A stretch of DNA of 64,000 nucleotides from Hyparrhenia diplandra (taxonomy: Eukaryota > Streptophyta > Magnoliopsida > Poales > Poaceae): positions 1 to 64,000 of the forward strand of contig JADLZK010001148.1 of the NCBI GenBank assembly GCA_015847255.1. The letters run 5' to 3'. The notes beneath the pieces were generated by a model that was given only the letters and a program-made list of their open reading frames with translations, was not told where the DNA came from and did not search any database. Each line of letters starts with the position of its first letter. Positions within the stretch are counted from its first letter, which is position 1. A program made the position numbers and the translations under genes. Shown here piece after piece: positions 11,490 to 23,200 of the stretch.

Positions 11490-14369
11490 TAGAAACCTGG
11501 TGCATTAAGATTGACAGGGTTAAAAAGTTCCTAAAAGGTTGGGGACAGAGCCTCAAAGGGCACACTAGAAAATACAAGAATATTTTGAAAGCTGATATGG
11601 AAAAACTGGAGAAAATGGAAGAAGAGGAAATGCTGGGACAGGAGGATATGGACAGAAAATGTTTCATACAGAAAGAACTCTTGAGGTTATTAGAGGAAGA
11701 AGAGCTTTATTGGCATAAGAGGTCAAATGCCAACTGGCTTTTACAAGGAGATTGTAACACAGCCTTCTTTCATAGAGTGGCTAATGGTAAAAAAAGGAAG
11801 AATACAATCTTTTCTCTGAATCATGAGGGGAAAACTATTGAGGGAGATGAAGCTTTAGTGGAACATGCAACCAACTTCTATAAAGATCTATTTGGGCCCC
11901 TCTCGAGCCTGCTGATTTCCATATAGATCCAGACTGTTGGGAGGCTAGTGAAAAGGTCACTCAACAGGAAAATGAAGAACTGGAGAAATGTTTTTCGGAA
12001 GAAGAAATTAAAAGGTTGTCTTCTCAATGGAGAAAAAACACAGCACCAGGACCTGATCACTTGCCCATTGAGTTTTACCAAAAGTGCTGGCTTTTTCTCA
12101 AAGATGATCTATTACATCTTTTGAGGATTTTCATAAAGGAGATTTGGATATTGGAAGACTCAACTATGGGGTTATATCTTTACTCCCCAAGATTAAGGAT
12201 GCCAATAACATTAGGCAATACAGACCTATTTGTCTGCTAAATGTGGCATATAAGATCTTCACAAAGGCACTAACTCTAAGAATGGAAAGTGTGATGGGCA
12301 GAATCATTAACCATTGTCAATTTGGTTTTATCAAGGAAAGAAATATCATGGATGGAATAATGTCCTTACATGAAATCTTGCATGACACAAAAATCAAAAA
12401 GAAGGATGGTGTGGTTCTCAAATTGGATTTTGAGAAGGCATATGACAAGATTAACTGGAACTTTTCTCGTTTCTCCTGTTTGAGAGGAACAGAGGATTTG
12501 GAGAAAAAAATGGTGTAAGTGGATAAAAGATGTTATGTCCATTTGGTACAGTTAGTGTCAAGATGAACAATGTTGTGGGAAAATATTTTAAGTCAAGAAG
12601 AGGGGTGAGACAGGGTGATCCTTTATCCCCTTTCTTGTTCAATATTGCAGCTGACTCCTTAGCTAAGATGATGACTATGGCACAGAAAAATAATTTGATT
12701 AAGGGCTTGGTTCCTGAATATATTGAGAATGGTGTTGCTATTCTTCAATATGCAGATGATACAATCCTATGTATTCAGGATGATGTACAGCAAGCAGCTC
12801 ACCTTAAACTGTTACTATATCTGTATGAAAACATGTCTGGGTTAAAAATAAATTTCTCTAAAAGTGAAGTGATGATGATTAGACATGATGACAATAAAAA
12901 CCTGATGTATGCAGACATGTTCAATTGCTCTATTGGTAACTGGCCCATTAAATATCTGGGAGTCCCTGTGTCTGGCTCCAGACTGCATGTGGCTGATTGG
13001 ATGCCAATCTATGAAAAAATTCTCAAAAGGCTAGAAGGATGGAAAGGTAGCTCTTTGAGTTTTGGTGGCAGGTTAACACTAATAAATGCTTGTCTGAATA
13101 ACCTGCCAATCTACACTATGTCTATGTTTCTGCTGCCTCTGACAGTATTAAATAAGATGGATTCTGCAAGGAGAAAAATTTTTTGGCAAGGAGGAAATGT
13201 GAAAAGAAAATACCATTTAATTAAATGGGACATTATCACTAAAACAAAGGAGAAAGGAGGGTTAGGGATTAAAGATTTAAGGAGGATGAATGTTAGCCTT
13301 CTATGCAAATGGTGGTGGAAGGTGGAAAATGGCTCAGGAATTTGGAATGAGATTATCAGGAAAAAGTATCTGAAGAAGGGAATGATTAGCACTTTGAAGT
13401 CTAATCCCAAGAATTCCCCTGTGTGGAATGACTTGTTAAAAGTTAGACAAGTTTATCTCAAGGGGAGGTCTATGATGGTGGGGAATGGAAAAAAGACAAG
13501 TTTTTGGCATGATAAATGGTGTGGTCAGGTGTCGTTGGCTGAGAAATTTCCTGAATTATATGAGATTTGCAGAGAGCAAGATTGCTCAGTTTTTGAGATT
13601 AATCAGAAAAGGTGGAGATTAACGTTCAGGCGATGGCTATATGAAGAGGCACAAAATCAATTAAGAAGGTTACAAGATATTGTACTAAGATGTGCTATAT
13701 CCCAGGAACAAGATAGAGCAAAATGGGATTTGGAAAAATCAGGGAATTTCTCGGTAAAATCAACTTACAAACTGCTTAGTGCTCATGAATGTGGAAATAA
13801 ATTCAAATTCATCTGGAAAGCCAAGATCCCACTCAAGATTAAAATTTTTATGTGGCTGACGGTACAGCGTGTGATTTTGACAAAAGACAATTTAATTAGG
13901 AGAAAATGGAAGGGGTCTCCTCGATGTGCCTTTTGCACTGAGAAGGAGACGGTAGATCATATCTTCTTTGAATGTGCCTCAGCGAAGTACATCTGGAGTT
14001 TGATCGCTCATGCATTAGGGGTTAGATGTAGACCCTCATCTTTTGATCAATTCTGGCCTTGGATCCAGACAATTCTTCCAAAAGCAAAAAATACCCACCT
14101 TTTTTGGACTGGCAGCTGTTTGCTGGTCAATTTGGCGTATAAGAAATTCCATTTGCTTTGAAAATAAGAGACTGCAATCTCCTACTGAGATTCTATGCTT
14201 AATTTGTGTACATCTTACATACTGGGCAGGCATGTTGAAGGAAGATCTCAAGGATCAAGTCACTGCAGGTGCTGATGTGATCAAGGCGGTGGCGCTTTCA
14301 TTCCACAAGCAAGGTGGTCAGGGTCAGCGTCAAGACAAGCAGATGATTCCTTTCGTGGGACAAGTTTAA
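11490..14369 (+). pseudogene. LINE ORF2 reverse transcriptase, frameshifted
   Basis: The plus strand encodes, in pieces, a plant LINE ORF2. Piece 1 (to 11926) has the RSNANWLLQGDCNTAFFH motif just upstream of RT. Piece 2 (12016-12240) has the NTAPGPDHLPIEFYQKCW block. Piece 3 (12144-12518) has the LLPKIKDA...IRQYRPICLL block and VLKLDFEKAYD. Piece 4 (12530-14161) has RRGVRQGDPLSPFLFN and the catalytic QYADDTILC box near 12749. Its C-terminal half carries the zf-RVT-like WxxKIPLKIKIFMW and CAFCTEKETVDHIFFEC segments. Piece 5 continues to 14369 (CWSIWRIRNS...). At least four frame changes separate these pieces, so no active enzyme can be made. The RT active-site aspartates survive in the sequence itself. 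Confidence 0.9.
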
Positions 14370-14655
14370 AGGAAGCAAGCTCGTGGGAATCATTAATGCT
14401 TCAATTCGTGTCTTAGCTGTCTCTTTTGCCAAGGCGTTGAGAGTTGCTTGTTAGCCTTTCCTTGTTATGTAGTTTCTCTGTGATTGTTTTCCTGCTCTTC
14501 TAGGCAGCGTGGTCGTTTTGCCCCCCTCTCATAGGACCTAGGCAACTATGGAGGGGGTGGATATCCTGTCATGTAAAACTAAACGTTGGGCGTGGTACAA
14601 ACTTTGTAATTTCGTTGCGAAAGTAATGAAATTCGGGTAACCGTTGTGGAAAAAA
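11490..14655 (+). mobile_element. 5'-truncated LINE (non-LTR retrotransposon)
   Basis: The element starts inside ORF2 between the expected endonuclease and reverse transcriptase parts and runs through the RT, a zf-RVT-like region and a 3' UTR to a short A-run at 14650-14657. AAGGACA occurs at 11483-11489 and again at 14656-14662, a plausible short target duplication that would fix both ends. ORF1 and the endonuclease domain are missing, the usual result of incomplete target-primed reverse transcription. The 3' UTR ends in a TAATGAAATTCGGGTAACC-type tail shared in outline with the element ending at 43477. Confidence 0.85.
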
Positions 14656-14662
14656 AAGGACA

Positions 14663-16070
14663 GCTGGGCAGGAGCCAAGGCCAAACGAGACTAGAAATCC
14701 AACTCGGAAGTAGCAACTGCTAAGCACAAATAAAAGAATCACAGAACTATAGGGCCATTGCATTCTGCTAGATACTCAAGCGCATACAAACTATGTCAAA
14801 CAAACTTTAATCTAGTTTTTATCAAGGATCAAAGAGCACACATTTACTCAAGGGCTATAAATTTCAGAGTCGAAATTTGTCCTACGTAGTACCATTATAG
14901 AGGAAGCAATCTCAAATATCGGCTCAAAGCCATCACGTTTTTTTTTTTTGGACCACGGCTTCGCTTAAAAACGCAAAACCACCGACTGAAGGACCGGATC
15001 GACCATCCCGTGTTCCTGTGGAAACCCTAACGTAATCAAGAGCACGGATGATCTAGAATCCGAACGGTATTTCGTCGAATAGTTCGCGCGACAAATGCGA
15101 ACGACGGGCGATCAAGCGACGGAAGAGGTGGCCCACCGCGCCGGGGAAATGTCGACTCGAGCTCCATCCACGCGATCGCGAGGCTCCGCCGCCCGCACTC
15201 GGCAACAGCACCTGGAACTGAATATCGCCGAGTATCGCCGCGGCCGCCGTGGCAGAACCGCCGAATCGCTGTGGAGTTTTCAATTTCAAACGAGGAAAGA
15301 AAAGAGAATAAAACGCTGCTGCACCCCACGCAGAAAGGGAAAGCCCACAATTGGGCCCATGAAGAAACATGGCCCAACTACCAACTACTGTTGAAGCCTA
15401 TGCAATGCAAGCAAAGAAGCTCATGGAAATAATATAATTTAAATTAAATTAAATATTTAAAAAGAAAAAGACAACAATACAAATGATAGAACTCTCAAGT
15501 GACATCTTCAATTACAAGTGGTCTTCAAATTACGTGTTGTTCATGTCACCCTCCTTGTAATATCTCGTCCATATTTAAATGCAAAACGCATGTACTGTGC
15601 ATCGTCCGGATGTTAGCATCGCTGTATGTGCTCATCCTTATCTTGCATTGCAGAAATAAAATAAAAATTAGCATGAAAAACACGGATATACTACTGCAAC
15701 AACAACAACGTTATCATCGAACAAATTAATAATAGTAAGAATAACATACCTAAGAGATAGTGAGAACTCAGTCGTAATTTCATATTCAAATAACATACCT
15801 ATAGATTGTTTATGAAAGTCTATTCCTTGACACATCGTGTCATGCATGCCATTAATATTTTATACATATTTTCTATATTCCAAAATAAATGCCATTTTAG
15901 GTGTCATGTCGGCCAACCTTTCTTAAGTTGGAATAGATTTATTAAAAAGAATTAGCAATAATTTATTCCAAATAAATTTATTGTAAAGATATGCATTAAT
16001 TAATTAATGATACTATTAATGACACTAATTATATATTAATGATATCTTATATATATTAATTATACTATTA
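14663..16070. other. No confident gene; GC-rich block with promoter-like motifs
   Basis: The block at about 15000-15380 is GC-rich with open frames on both strands but no recognised domain. The remainder to 16070 is AT-rich with TTAAT-type low-complexity tracts. Confidence 0.4.
15328..15380 (-). promoter_or_regulatory. Clustered TGGGCC/GGCCCA motifs (site II-like)
   Basis: Reading the minus strand, TTGGGCCATG, ATGGGCCCAATTGTGGGC and a GC-rich leader follow in that order. Such TGGGCC clusters are common in promoters of grass housekeeping genes. They could mark the 5' end of a lost or non-coding minus-strand transcription unit running toward the LINE. No TATA box or clear first coding exon supports this. 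Confidence 0.3.
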
Positions 16071-16105
16071 GGGCATGTACAACAGGGCTATATAACTCGT
16101 CTGTA

Positions 16106-16361
16106 CTCCCTCCGTCCCAAAATAAAAGACCTACCTCGCTTCCCGAGAAGTCAACGTTTTAAAATGCCGAAGCAATTATATATTAAAATATATAAATATT
16201 TATGTTAAGTAATTAGTATCATCGGAAAGATCTTTAAGTCTAGTTTTTTAACAAATTTATTTGAAGATTTAAATGTTACATGTATTTTCTACAAATTTAG
16301 TCAAAGTTGAAAGTTTGCCAAGACGCTTCCCATGGCGTCGTTTATTCTGAGACGGAGGGAG
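16106..16361. mobile_element. Complete Stowaway MITE
   Basis: CTCCCTCCGTCCCAAAATAA at the left pairs with TTATTCTGAGACGGAGGGAG at the right; TA flanks are at 16104-16105 and 16362-16363. It sits just inside the left terminus of the larger TIR element, so it inserted there later. Confidence 0.9.
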
Positions 16362-16979
16362 TATGCTGCTTCTTTTACAGAAAGAACCCTGCTCGGCCGT
16401 AGACGGCCTCTCCTCGTCGTCTCGCCAGGCGACGGGTGTGGCTCGTGGTCCGAGAAGCACTTGTCGGTCTATAGATGCGTTGTACGGGGTCGATGAGCGG
16501 GAGGCGCGATGACAGGATCCAATACGGGCGGGTGTGCATGCAGAGGAAGTTGAGAAAGCGGGAGGGGATATTGCGCGAGGCGGCTATGGATCCTAGCGCG
16601 GCGGCGGCCCTCTTCTCCGTTGGCCATAGATACGGCTTGGCAGCTGGCCTCTTCCCGTCAGTTCTGAATCCGTCTTCAGTGAATGCAGAGATCGATATGC
16701 TCTTCAGTACATGACGGCCTAAAGAATTTATTTATTCAGTAGATGGAGAGATCGATCGTATATGCAGTAGTTGTCCTAGCTTGCTTTTGTGTATATCCGG
16801 TGTATGTTTTCGCAACATCACCTGGTTATGTATGTGAACAATTTCAGTGAACTGTTACCTAACATCTCTATGTGCTGTTATTTTTTTTCAGGTTTCCAGT
16901 GAACAGTCCATATATTCAGTTGAAAGAGAATGCTTTGGAGGCTTTGTTCTGCTCGAGGGTGAAAGAGAATTTTGGCATC

Positions 16980-17475
16980 TGCTCCGGTACTCCCTTCTAA
17001 AAAAATTTGCACAAATCTTAAAGCACTCTACCTGGGCCCCGCTTGGGCCCCAGCCCGTCCAGCTCCAACCCGGAAGCCCGGGTCCTCAAACAGCGTTCCG
17101 TTGCCGTTCGTCTCCGTGAACGTAAGTTCCTTTTCCGCTAAAAAAAAAAGAAATTAAATCTCCTTGACTCCGTCCGCCACTCCGCCGCCATCAACGACAC
17201 ACTCCTCTCCCCGATCCGATTTGTTCGCGCTGCATAGCGCGGTCGCGCCGCCGTCGACTCCCGGACAGCGGCGGCGATTCCCGGGCATCGGGCGGCCTTG
17301 CCACCGGCCGCCGCACCTCCATCGACCTCGCGGCGCCTCCTTCCCCTCCGTCCGCGCCCGCGATCGACGCGCCACTGGCTGCCACAGTGCTGGGCACACC
17401 GGCCGGCGGCGATTCTCGGGCAGCGGCGGCCACGCCACCCGTGCCGCGCTTCTTTCCCCTACGTTCGCGACCCCG
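16980..17475 (+). repeat. Left arm of a ~490-bp inverted repeat (captured promoter and exon 1)
   Basis: The arm begins GCTCCGGTACTCCCTTCT and passes through GGGCCC-rich promoter-like sequence into a GC-rich open frame with MPPAAAPPSTSR at 17298. The whole stretch recurs inverted at 18825-19317 with scattered substitutions and indels. The shared order of site II-like motifs, A/T-rich patch and start of an open frame suggests a promoter plus first exon rather than bare transposon ends. Confidence 0.7.
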
Positions 17476-17847
17476 TCGGTCGACACGCCAGCGGCAGCCG
17501 CGGCGCAGGGCACAGCGTCCGAGGGAAGCGGCCGTCCACGCCCCATGGCCCCCGCGCTTCAGTCCGGAGAAAGGGCACGCCCGCGCATCGCCATGCCACC
17601 TTCCGCACATCGAGGGGAGGAGGGAGGTGGTGCGCGCGACGGCGAGGACGCCGTGAGGGGTAGGGCCGGGGCGACGCTGGCGCAGTCGTCAACGTCGGTG
17701 CTGGAGCGCCGTGGCCGGCTGCCACAGCACACGTTCCTTGACTTCTCTATAACCAACTTCCTGGCCGCCGTGCTTGTCACGCTCACCTTCGGCCAGATCG
17801 GCCCCGACACGCCGGAGACGCCCAACTTCGTCACCCAGCTCACTCAG
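17164..17847 (+). pseudogene. Captured exon-like fragment ending at a splice donor
   Basis: A plus-strand frame opens through Pro/Arg/Ala-rich low-complexity sequence and then changes character at 17734 to a hydrophobic, ordinary-looking segment (FLDFSITNFLAAVLVTLTFGQ) ending ...VTQLTQ. The next bases are CAG|GTACGT, a near-ideal donor at 17848. No following exon was recognised before the opposite inverted-repeat arm. I read this as part of a cellular gene carried in the element, possibly a transit-peptide-bearing protein given the Ala/Pro/Arg-rich lead, but I do not recognise the parent gene. Confidence 0.45.
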
Positions 17848-17904
17848 GTACGTCGTAGCTCACTTTCCATTGTAGAGTCAATTACTCAACTGTTCAGAGT
17901 CTGA

Positions 17905-18824
17905 AACTCTGAATATCATCATCATCGTCATGGAACTGAAACTTGTCTTTCCAGGAACGACGCTCAACTATTTCCTCGACAGCCGGATCAACAATGCGGA
18001 GATCCTGTTTCCTCGTGTCGCCGAATCAGCTGCTTCCTGATCAGTCGTCGGCGTCGGTCTGCCCCTAGGCGAAAAGCCTGCAGTCTTATGCCGTCCGTTC
18101 CGTTGTCCTGCAGATGTCCCCGGCCAAGCACATAGGCGTTCCAAACGTGCTGATTCATTGAATTGCACTTGACGAAGTAGCTCCTGTAAGGCTGTAACTC
18201 ACATGAGCATATTGAGACAGCTAAGGTCTCTGGACCTCTGCTCATAAGGCAGGCTTGCCTTTGGCAATGAAAATACAAGTCTCTGTAGCTGCGGTTTGCT
18301 TCACCCACTGGGTTATTCTGATCTTGTTATTCTTGATTATAAATGGATGTTCAAACTTAAGACAATGCAAATTTATGCAGCTGTAGGTTCGTCAGTTTTT
18401 AATATACAAGTTATTTCGTGTGTGTAATTATCAGTGCAGAAGACAGTTCTGAAACTGAGTACGTGCTCATAATGCTTCCTATGCAACAATAGACACATGT
18501 TTCAGGCTCACACATGCAAAATACAAGATTCGGCCACATTCAGAAACTGCAAATCTAACAAATCGAATTAGGAAAGGCTCTGCACATTTGCTTGAGCAGT
18601 TCAGGAACTACACATCTACTAGACTGCTACTGCCAGATCGGGGAGCCATTCATGTCAAGGCATCTACTCCAGTTCTGAGTTTGGAAGCTTCACCATCAGC
18701 CGCACCCTTCTTGCACCTGAGGAAAAAGAAAAACAATGTCACTTTTACCTCAAATTTTAGAAGCAGACACATTACAGATAGCACAGCCAGGATAGTCCTC
18801 GGCACATGCGGCGGTCCCTGGCGC
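17905..18824. other. Spacer between inverted-repeat arms
   Basis: Mixed-composition sequence with no recognised exon, although it would be intronic if the captured gene fragment at 17.2-17.8 kb is transcribed. Nothing else seen. Confidence 0.4.
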
Positions 18825-19317
18825 TTCGAGCGTTGGGGGCGCGGACGGAAGGGGAAGGAGGTGCGACGAGCACGATGGGGTTGCTGTCGCCGGTGCCTTG
18901 GCCGCCGCTGCCCGAGAATCGCTGCCGGCCGGTGTGCCCTGCGCCGTGGAAGCCAGCGGGCGCGTAGACCGGGGGCGCGGACGGAGGCGGAACGAGGTGC
19001 CGCGAGGTCGATGGAGGTGCGGCGGCCGGTGGCATGGCCGCCCGCTGCGCAGTAATCGCCGCCGGCGGGTATGCCCGGAGTCGCCGCCGTCCAGCTGTGA
19101 GGGAGCCGCGGAGAAATGGGATCGGGAGCGATACAGAGTAAAAAAATCACGGGACGCACGGACGGACGATGGGGAACAACGGAGTCACGGCAACGTTAAT
19201 TCCCATCTGGACTGTGGGCTGGGCTCGGGTCAGCAGCTGGACGGGCCAGGCCCAGGCGGGATCCAAGTTCGTGCTTTAAGATTCGTGCAATTTTTTTAAG
19301 AAGGGAGTACCGGAGCA
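18825..19317 (-). repeat. Right arm of the inverted repeat (second captured promoter and exon 1)
   Basis: Reverse-complement partner of 16980-17475, ending outward in GGGAGTACCGGAGC. On the minus strand a frame starts at 19035 with the same MPPAAAPPSTSR opening and shares the peptide AGHTGRxRFSGSGG with the left arm. The two arms would drive transcription toward each other. Divergence, including indels that change frame, shows the duplication is not recent. Confidence 0.7.
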
Positions 19318-19593
19318 TATTCCGAGAAGTTTTGACAGTTATATTATGAATATTTGTAAATCTCATTGTTTGTGTACATATGTGTGAAATCATGATATAG
19401 CAACACAACGGTATACTAAAATGATATTCATGATTGATCATGGCTATTTGTAAGCATTAAATTACTTTGCAGACAGCCAAAAAAAAGCGGTCTCTTATCT
19501 ATGGGTTGTATGTCGCCTATGTCGTGGATTGTCTATGTCGTGGATTTCAAAAACTTACAACGGACTCGTATCTTTGGGTTGAACATGCCCTTA

Positions 19594-20244
19594 ATGACAC
19601 TAATTATATATTAATGACACTTATACTACCAAAGAATAATAATCTTTTGCCCAACTATAAAGCTATTACAATTACCTTACTTTATATATAGAATAAAATA
19701 AACAAGAAGCATAGATATAGTTGTCTATAAATGGTACTCCAAATGAGTATGATACAAAAACAAAATGAACCATACGTTACCCAAAAACTTATTCTTCGTA
19801 TAAATCCATTGTGTATGCATGGCACGTGTATATGTCTACCGATTATAATGACGTTTTGAAACGTTTTCATCATGAAGGCTTTCTCATGGAAAGTGATTGC
19901 CCTACGTCTACATGAAAAAAAGTAGTCAGTAGCTCTTGCTCCGTATATTGTTTTTTTTTTTAAAAAAAGAAAGGTGTAGATCCAATAGGCAGACGAGCTT
20001 GTGATACATCGAAAACTCCGGAGAAGTTTGGATCTCCAAACCGACCCACCCAACCATATCCATATCCATCCCATCGAGACCCGTTAAGCCGACCGCCACC
20101 ACTACCGCCTCGTCACCAGCGCGTCATTAACGAGGCTACGAAAAAACCCACGTTTTTTTTCCTCCCTCTTTTCGCTGCAACTTCCCCCACCGCCTACATC
20201 CCTATCCGTCCTCCCCGGGGCGATCGATCGAACGCGGCCCCCCC
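19594..20244 (+). promoter_or_regulatory. Upstream region and 5' leader of the E3 ligase gene
   Basis: AT-rich sequence gives way near 20080 to a GC- and pyrimidine-rich stretch (CCTCCCTCTTTTCGCTGC) that looks like a grass 5' UTR directly before the ATG at 20245. No convincing TATA box was seen, which is common for housekeeping-type genes. Confidence 0.4.
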
Positions 20245-23200
20245 ATGGCGGAGATCGCCGAGCGGGCCGTCGCGGGCGAGCTGCCGGAGGAGCCGCGGCC
20301 GCCGCACGGGGAGGAGGAGGACGAGGAGGAGGAGGAGGGGGACGTGTGCCGGATCTGCCGCAACCGGGGCGACGACGACCACCCGCTGCGCTACCCGTGC
20401 GCCTGCAGCGGCAGCATCAAGTTCGTGCACCAGGACTGCCTCCTGCAGTGGCTCGACCATAGCAACTCGCGCCAGTGCGAGGTAAAACTACCGCCCCCGC
20501 TCCTGCCCCTCGCTCCGCGGATGGGGACGCCGCTGGGTCGTCGCTTTAGGGATTGATTAGTTCGATTGCGGGGTGGAATCGATCGATTGAATGTTGAGCT
20601 GGCGCTATGGGTGCTGTTTCTCTGTTATGACTTTGTAGATTGGGTCAAAATTATGTTAATTGGCGTTCATAATGGATATGGCTATTATTTATGCCTTTTC
20701 ATTTGCTAGAAATTAGGGGATTAGGGTTGAGAATCAGGACAATTGGATGTTTTTCATGATTATTCAGCTAGCAAAGGTATTTTCATGATGCTCCGCTGCT
20801 GTTGTGGGTGTATTTTTCAGAGGCATAATAATTCTGTTAACCTGTAGCGTCTGCTTGTGCTTCTTAGCGACAACTATTGACTTGGTATTGATGACTGGTT
20901 TGCAGTTTTGGTTCTCTTATCGTCTTAGTCCCCTATGGAAGGAAGATGAAATGGAGGAATTCTAGAGGATTCGAATCATTAGAATGAACCTCCTCTTGAA
21001 TAATTCATTTTGTTAGTCTTAGGGCAAATGAGTGAACAAGTGTTAGTTGGGGGTTCCTAGCACAACTCTACAGCTGGGTAGTGATGTCTTGTATTGTAAA
21101 GGAAAAACTATACTTGTGAGGATGATGGTGTGTGTCTTGTTTGTCTTAACTCCATTTTCTCTTGATATAATAATTTCTGATTTATAATTCTGTGCACCGC
21201 AGGTCTGTAAACATGCATTCTCCTTTCACACCCGTACGCTGAAAATGCTCGACAAGACTTCCTTTCCAAGAACTGATAGTTGGTGTTGGAATGAAAGCAT
21301 GCCATGTGTTTCAATTCATCCTTCGGCTTGCCTTTGTCCTCTCAGTTTGGCTCATGATTATCCCATTCATTACCTATTGGATATGGCGGTTAACATTTGT
21401 GAGAAGTCTTGGTGAAGCGCAAAGGCTGTTCCTCAGTCACATCAGTGCTCAGTTGATCCTTAGTGATTGCCTTCACGGGTTCCTTCTCTCAGCTATCATT
21501 GTCCTTATATTTCTTGGAGCCACCTCATTACGGGACTACATAAGGCATTTGCGTGAACTTGGTGGACATGATGCTGAGAGGGATGATGGAGGCCGTGAAA
21601 GGCATGGTGCTCGTGCTGTCAGGAGGCTAGCTGGTCCTAATAATAGGGTTCCTGCAGATGGAAATCTTGATGAATTAGCAGAAGCCCAAGGAATTGGTCC
21701 TGCTGAACTTCTCAGGAGAAATTGTGAAAATGTTGCTGCTCGATTAGAACGACTTGAGGCTCAGGTTGAGCAGATGCTTGATGGTCTGGATGATGCAGAT
21801 GGTGCAGAGGATGTTCCTTTTGACGAACTTGTTGGTATGCAAGGCCCGGTCTTCCACTTGGTTGAAAACGCAATAACAGTGAGTACTATTTTTTCCTACA
21901 ATTTTTTTTTGTAGATCTACATGTGTTGGCATAACTATTTTGAGTTAGTTGTGTTTCCATGCTACTGCAGAACACTTAGAACTCTTCCACTTCCTCTGTT
22001 ACAAATTGCAGGTCATTTTTGTTTTGTCCTAAATCAAATTTCTATAACTTTGACCAATTTGCAGAAAGATATGTTAACATCTACAACACCAAATAAATGC
22101 ACCATAAAGACATTTCATTTTGGATTGAATGAAAGTAATTTGATGTTTTATATGTTGGTATACATTTTTTTCTAACAATACGGTCAAAGTTGGAGAAATT
22201 TGACTGGAGAATATTATAACTACAACATTTGGAATGGAGGAAGTAATTATTATGTCCAATTTAGTGCTAAGGAGTCTTACTAGTAGGGCCCTTTGTTTCA
22301 AGCAGCTTTTATGTTGAATATCATATTGTTGATAATCTTAAGATCATTTACCCAAGTTTTAGTTTTTTAAAAAAAAAAATCAAATACGAAATGGATGTGG
22401 CTGGCATGAGAACAGATTGATAAAATCTTGTTACACTGTATCATCAGATTCATTGTTGAATGTAATTTCATATGGTTATTACCATGAATTTTTGTTATTA
22501 TTTTTTTGGTAGTATCAATTGCATGTTCTTTTCCAACCGTTAGTACAGTTGCATCTCTTATATTTCAAAACACTGAGGAATGTCTTTTCTCCAGGTTTTG
22601 GCCAGCAATGCTATATTCCTCATTGTTGTGATCTTTGTTCCATTCTCATTGGGAAGGATTGTCCTGTACTATCTATCATGGTTTTTCTCTTCGGCTTCTA
22701 CTCCTATGCTGGCAAAAATGATGCCCTTCACAGAAACAGCTATTTCTATAGCTAATGATACATTGAAGAGCGCACTTAATGTTGTGAAGAATTTTTCTTC
22801 CGACAGTAGTAATGAAGGTGTCATAGGGCATGTGATTGAGGTTGTTACTCAATCCTTGAAGATAAATGCCACTGGTCTTAGTGTAATTCAAGGCACTGGG
22901 AAGAGCAGTTTGATGAAAGGAACAACAATTGGCTCATCTTATCTTTCGGATCTGACAACTCTGGCTGTTGGATACATGTTCATCTTCTGTCTTGTATTTT
23001 TGTACATTGGATCACTGGCTTTGCTTCGATATGCCAGGGGAGAACGTTTCACCATTGGAAGACTCTATGGTATAGCCACTATATTAGAGGCCATCCCTTC
23101 TCTATGCAGGCAGTTCTTTGCTGGAATGAAGCACCTTATGACTATGGTCAAAGTTGCATTCCTTCTGGTCATTGAGCTTGGTGTATTTCCTCTTATGTGT

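Larger units (their letters stand above)
16071..19590. mobile_element. PIF/Harbinger-like TIR element with captured gene parts
   Basis: The left end GGGCATGTACAAC and the right end GGTTGAACATGCCC (inverse GGGCATGTTCAACC) are terminal inverted repeats with TTA on each side (16068-16070, 19591-19593). A 27-28 bp direct repeat of AT-rich flank also occurs on both sides, so recombination is an alternative to simple insertion. Inside are a Stowaway MITE, a long inverted repeat carrying promoter-like and coding-like sequence, and an exon-like fragment ending at a splice donor. No transposase frame is visible, so movement would need one in trans. Confidence 0.5.

Noticed and set aside
11490..14369. 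An active reverse transcriptase or an integrated viral copy.
   Set aside because: Motif order and zf-RVT-like tail fit a plant LINE; at least four frame changes and 5' truncation exclude activity.
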